Assembly: GCF_003058265.1 (NCBI RefSeq)
Contig: NZ_QBUK01000002.1
Span: forward strand, 124,001-188,000
Length of the DNA: 64,000 bases
Source of the DNA: Flagellimonas amoyensis
GTDB lineage: Bacteria > Bacteroidota > Bacteroidia > Flavobacteriales > Flavobacteriaceae
Direction: 5' to 3'
The position numbers and the translations under genes are program-made. The notes beneath the pieces are model-generated. The model saw nothing but the letters and a program-made list of their open reading frames with translations, had not been told where the DNA came from and did not search any database. Below, piece by piece: positions 60,671 through 64,000 of the stretch (the stretch's first letter is position 1; every line of letters begins with the position of its first letter).

Positions 60671-60922
60671 GACTACCTAAAATGCAAAGGGTACATTCTT
60701 TACTTGGATCTATTTTCTATTATTATGATCGAAAGAAAGATAGTCCTCTAAAAAAGAATATTTTGCCCTCAATAGATTTAAATCTTTAATTTGCAAAATC
60801 TTAACAGAAATCCTAAAAAGATTCTGTAGTCATAACCCCAAGATGAAATACTTAAAATGATGCCTTTTCCAAAGGTGCCATTCATTCAAATAAAACCAAT
60901 ACAATAGAAGTATATTTTGGGC

Positions 60923-62005
60923 ATGAAAAAAATTATCAAATTTACATTGTTGGGCATCTTGGCTATTGTGGCCCTCTTCGCAATCAACTTTTTCACAATC
61001 AAGAAATTAGATGCAAATTATTTGCACTCTGAAAGCCTATTTTTAAAGCAGGATTCTACGCCTCCACCTCATAAGGTCCCATCCCACTTCCTGGACGGTG
61101 CGCGTTTCCTTGTAAAGATTCCCATGGCAAACAACGATACTATTTTGGGATTCTGTGATAGTGGCGGAGGGTTATCAATGCTGATGCCTTTTGCCAAAAA
61201 CACATCTTCTATATCCGACAAAACAAAGAAAGGTTTTCTTAAAGGAGTGATGCCAATGGAGTATATTCTGTTCGGTGACCTTACAAATGATCCAAAATTC
61301 CCGGCACCTATGCCTATGCGATATTTTGCTCTAAGAAAACCTTTCTCCCTTATTGATGAGCCTTATTTGATAGTTCCTCCAGAAGACGAGGAGTTAAAAA
61401 TGTTCGCAGATAAATTACCCATGATGAAAGTTTTTTTAGGGCAAGGATTTTTTATGGGAAAATCATGGACCCTTAATTACATTGATCAAGAAATATGGGT
61501 AAACACCCCGCTGGATGAAGACCCCAAGAATGATCACAACATACAAAAGATAGGGTTCAAAAAAAATGACGCCGGAATTCCTATCTATGGGCATCCAAGC
61601 ATGAAAATTCAAGTTGAAGGAGAAACCATAGATGTCCTTTTTGACACAGGTGCAACTTTTGTGCTTTCAGAGAATGGGCAAAAATTGCTTCAAACCAACA
61701 AAAGCACTTTGGCAGGATCATTCATTGCTGCTTCCATTTTTGACAAATGGCAAAAAAATCATCCCGATTGGAAGGTGTACCCTGAATCTGATATGTCCCG
61801 TGACATTATTGAGGTACCATTGGTTAAAATAGGCGAATTTGGAGTTGGCCCAGTACTGTTTTCTAAAAGACCAGACGAAAACTGGTCCAAAGGAATGATC
61901 CAATCAATGGATAAAGTTGTAAAAGGTGCCATTGGGGGTTCGGCCTTAAAACATTTTAAAGTAACCATCGATTATAACTCCGAATTGATCAAGTTCGGGA
62001 AATAG
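60923..62005 (+). CDS. Membrane-anchored aspartic protease-like protein with two catalytic motifs
   Basis: The 360-residue protein has an N-terminal membrane segment (FTLLGILAIVALFAINFF) and two aspartic protease-like motifs: FCDSGGGLSML with Asp79 and DVLFDTGATFVLSENG with Asp241. The 162-residue spacing suggests a bilobal, pepsin-like monomer or a fused pair of retropepsin-like domains. Each motif is followed by a hydrophobic stretch, and the C-terminal IGGSALKHFKVTIDY resembles the end of such proteases. The frame has a TTG two codons upstream, but ATG 60923 (MKKIIKF) begins the anchor. Substrate is unknown. Confidence 0.75.
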   Translation: MKKIIKFTLLGILAIVALFAINFFTIKKLDANYLHSESLFLKQDSTPPPHKVPSHFLDGARFLVKIPMANNDTILGFCDSGGGLSMLMPFAKNTSSISDKTKKGFLKGVMPMEYILFGDLTNDPKFPAPMPMRYFALRKPFSLIDEPYLIVPPEDEELKMFADKLPMMKVFLGQGFFMGKSWTLNYIDQEIWVNTPLDEDPKNDHNIQKIGFKKNDAGIPIYGHPSMKIQVEGETIDVLFDTGATFVLSENGQKLLQTNKSTLAGSFIAASIFDKWQKNHPDWKVYPESDMSRDIIEVPLVKIGEFGVGPVLFSKRPDENWSKGMIQSMDKVVKGAIGGSALKHFKVTIDYNSELIKFGK

Positions 62006-62175
62006 CCAAAAACCTTTTTCAAGTTTTTTTCATCTCTGCATAATAGGTATTCCACACTATTTGTTTTGAAAGTATTGTGTAGTGGAATTGATTCCCTATT
62101 TGCGCCTTTTGACTCAAATTAGCAATACTGGGACAACCTTAAGTACCACCGAAATGTTTTAAGGACATTCCTGCC

Positions 62176-63780
62176 ATGCACAAAACTAAACAGATGACCT
62201 CCTATTTATCCGACTTGAAAAAAAGCCTTGCTTTTTATGGCTTTGCTTTTGGTTACTCTTACATTCAGTTACTATTTCTGCACAGTCACCCAATGATCCA
62301 ATAAAGCCTCGGATCGTGGTTACTGCTAATCCCGAACTTGATGACAACAACTCTTTAATCAGGTTTCTACTATACAGCACCGACTATGACATTGAAGGTC
62401 TTATATGTACTAGCTCTGGATATCATTGGAAAGGCGACGGCAAAGGCACAAATGGTTTGTTCCAGGGCGGGAATACGACCGCTTTGGTATGGGAACCTGT
62501 TCATGTGAATCTTGGAGGTGGGCAGAAGATGAAAAGTTCATTGATGATGTTGTGGAAGCTTATGAAAAGTCATACCCAAACCTAAAAATCCATAACCCTG
62601 ATTATCCCGAACCTGCATACTTAAAATCGAAGATCAGATGGGAAAATGTAACATTTGACGGTGATTTTCCCAAGGACACACCTGGGTCCGATCTTATCAA
62701 ATCATTGATATTGGATGACAAACCCGGTCCCCTCTTCATTACGGCTTGGGGAGAACAAAGCACCATTTCCAGGGCTTTGAAATCCATTCAAGATAAATAT
62801 GAAAATACGATGGAATGGCCTTCCATCAAACAAAAAATCTCCAAAAAAGTTATCTTGTTTCCCTCTGGGGATCAAGACGACACTTATGCCAAATACATCA
62901 AACCGTTTTGGCCAGATATTGAATACAGACAATTCCAGAACAGTCCCAATTATGGCTATGGCACACAAATCAATGCCCAAACTGAAAATGCCCAATATTT
63001 GACCCTAAAATGGATGAAAAAAAATGTCTCCGATCAAGGAGCATTGGGCGAAATCTTTCGTGTGTGTGGTGATGGAAAACAAATGGTGAAAGGTAGCAAA
63101 GTAGACTATTTTGGATTTTCCGGCTACACCAACGAGGAACTTAATAAAATGGGCTATATGGTCTCGATGTCGGTTCAAGAAGAAGGCTCCTGGTTGGGCG
63201 AAGAGGACAATCATACCTTCATGAACATGCTTGGTAATGGCCTTCGCGCATACGAAGATGCCACTTATGGAGGCTGGGGAGGCCATTCCATAGGAAAGGA
63301 TATTTCCAAAGCGGTTACTTTTCTACTCAGGGAAATGCCGATGCCCTTGCTTCACAACTTGGAAACCAGTATAACGCTAAGAAAACCACATATCCCAATT
63401 TCTTTCCACAAGCCCAACGTCATTTTTAGCCGCTCGTTTGCAGTGGTCCGTGACTTCAAAATTTAAAAACGCCAACCATGAGCCCAAGGTTCTCATCCAG
63501 GGACCTTAGCAAGTTATGGTTTCCCCTTGGACAAAAAGTACCATTGTTCGGAGAGGTTTCCGACTCAGATGGGGACGAGGTAAACATGAAATGGTGAGCG
63601 TTCGATAGGGACACTTATCAAAGGACCGTTAACATTGAAAACCATAAAACGTTGAATGCAACCGTTATGGTGCCTCAAGATACCCAAAGAGGCCAAACCA
63701 TCCACATTGTTCTGGAAGCCACTGATACGGCAGCCTTAAGCTTAACACGCTATCAACGTATCATCATTGAGGTGAAATAG
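62176..63780 (+). pseudogene. DUF1593 (Sde182-type, nucleoside-hydrolase-like) pseudogene
   Basis: Several frames together spell one DUF1593 protein: a signal-like segment, IVVTANPELDDNNSLIRFLL, DIEGLICTSSGYHWKGDGKG, KWFVPGREYDRFG, SWRWAEDEKFIDDVVEAYEK, KDTPGSDLIKSLILDDKPGP and a C-terminal domain ending LTRYQRIIIEV. The frame changes near 62220, 62275, 62445 and 63330, in-frame stops occur near 63409 and 63511, and TGG became TGA near 63596. So the gene is dead. Intact members are secreted carbohydrate-related proteins. The longest open piece (62426-63466) is not a functional gene. Confidence 0.85.
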
Positions 63781-63824
63781 GACTTTCTTCCTTAAGCTTT
63801 CCAAGATTTTACCCTAAATTCGTA

Positions 63825-64000
63825 ATGCCGATAGTGCAATCACAATCGGATATCAGATCGCCTTTGGAAAAACTCTTCAAAATATTCAGGTTTACGGAAG
63901 CGGATGCCAAAACCCTAGAAGGCCAAAGCATTGAACCGCACATTCACGATTTTGAGGAATTGATCATAGGCGTAGAAGGCAAGATTTCCCATTTCATCGA
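63825..64000 (+). CDS. AraC family regulator, N-terminal part
   Basis: The frame from ATG 63825 (MPIVQSQSDIRSPLEKLFKI) runs off the window edge after 58 codons. It shows a cupin-like start with EPHIHDFEELIIGVEGKISH, the usual sensor-domain entry of AraC regulators of the Bacteroidota. The DNA-binding half lies outside the window, so the assignment rests on the cupin part only. Confidence 0.7.
   Translation, partial: MPIVQSQSDIRSPLEKLFKIFRFTEADAKTLEGQSIEPHIHDFEELIIGVEGKISHFI

Noticed and set aside
62426-63466. 346-residue open frame as an intact gene
   Set aside because: Its first 15 residues are out of the DUF1593 frame and its end diverges into nonsense after a frame change. It is the middle of a pseudogene.
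1-64000. CRISPR arrays, tRNA or rRNA genes, prophage or IS elements
   Set aside because: No regular direct-repeat array, cloverleaf-like sequence, rRNA text, integrase, transposase or phage structural gene was recognised in reading the window; a dedicated tRNA search was not possible.

Overview
The window looks like chromosomal DNA of a marine member of the Flavobacteriaceae (Bacteroidota), perhaps near Muricauda/Allomuricauda; the genus is inference. Supporting signs are the protein families (SerB-SerA fusion, DUF4252 pairs, lipoproteins whose Cys is followed by acidic residues, a GldL-like membrane peptide), promoter-like TAnnTTTG elements with little Shine-Dalgarno signal, and short dispersed intergenic repeats containing a CTCAGAATGA-like core. 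No rRNA, tRNA, CRISPR array, insertion sequence or prophage was seen.

Layout. 1-2.5 kb (minus): nadC-yihY-DUF2147-priA, with priA cut by the window edge. 2.5-4.9 kb: a repeat-flanked surface lipoprotein with cadherin-like and BspA-type repeats. 4.9-11.6 kb: rlmH, the serine biosynthesis fusion serA, a small methyltransferase, rdgB, a DEAD-box helicase and a CarboxypepD_reg-like protein. 11.7-21.5 kb: a GH13 amylase lipoprotein, VOC and SRPBCC proteins, trmH, nhaA, a sirtuin, a haem-binding protein, purB with an overlapping 59-residue membrane protein, and a hydrolase-TPR protein. 21.7-26.6 kb: mscS, an ECF sigma/anti-sigma-like/DUF4252x2 cassette, and an S41 peptidase. 26.6-31.8 kb: a cobalamin uptake locus, with riboswitch-btuB on the minus strand facing btuFCD on the plus strand. 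31.9-38.5 kb: rmuC, a small DUF559 nuclease gene whose end lies in a palindromic repeat, a thioesterase, and the oxidative pentose phosphate genes pgl, zwf and gnd. 38.5-47.3 kb: DinB, ChaN and VOC proteins, a rifamycin ADP-ribosyltransferase (arr), and a three-gene RND efflux operon. 47.5-51.2 kb: a Crp/Fnr regulator with an AhpD-like protein, then a lipoprotein and two repeat-containing surface proteins. 51.3-58.6 kb: carB (without the allosteric domain), rpmH, a TPR membrane protein, a lytic transglycosylase, a hydrolase and mtaB. 58.8-64 kb: an accessory stretch with an SDR, two AraC regulators (one cut by the edge), a two-motif aspartic protease and a heavily decayed DUF1593 (Sde182-type) pseudogene.

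Most genes are housekeeping. The less ordinary material is the DUF559 nuclease with its palindrome, the ECF/DUF4252 cassette with an apparent self-regulated promoter, the repeat-rich surface proteins near 3-4.5 and 49.5-51.2 kb, a repeat that appears to sit inside a terminator loop, and a perfect 40-bp inverted repeat pair 5 kb apart. I did not find a clearly new multi-gene system; the DUF559/palindrome pair is the best candidate for something undescribed.
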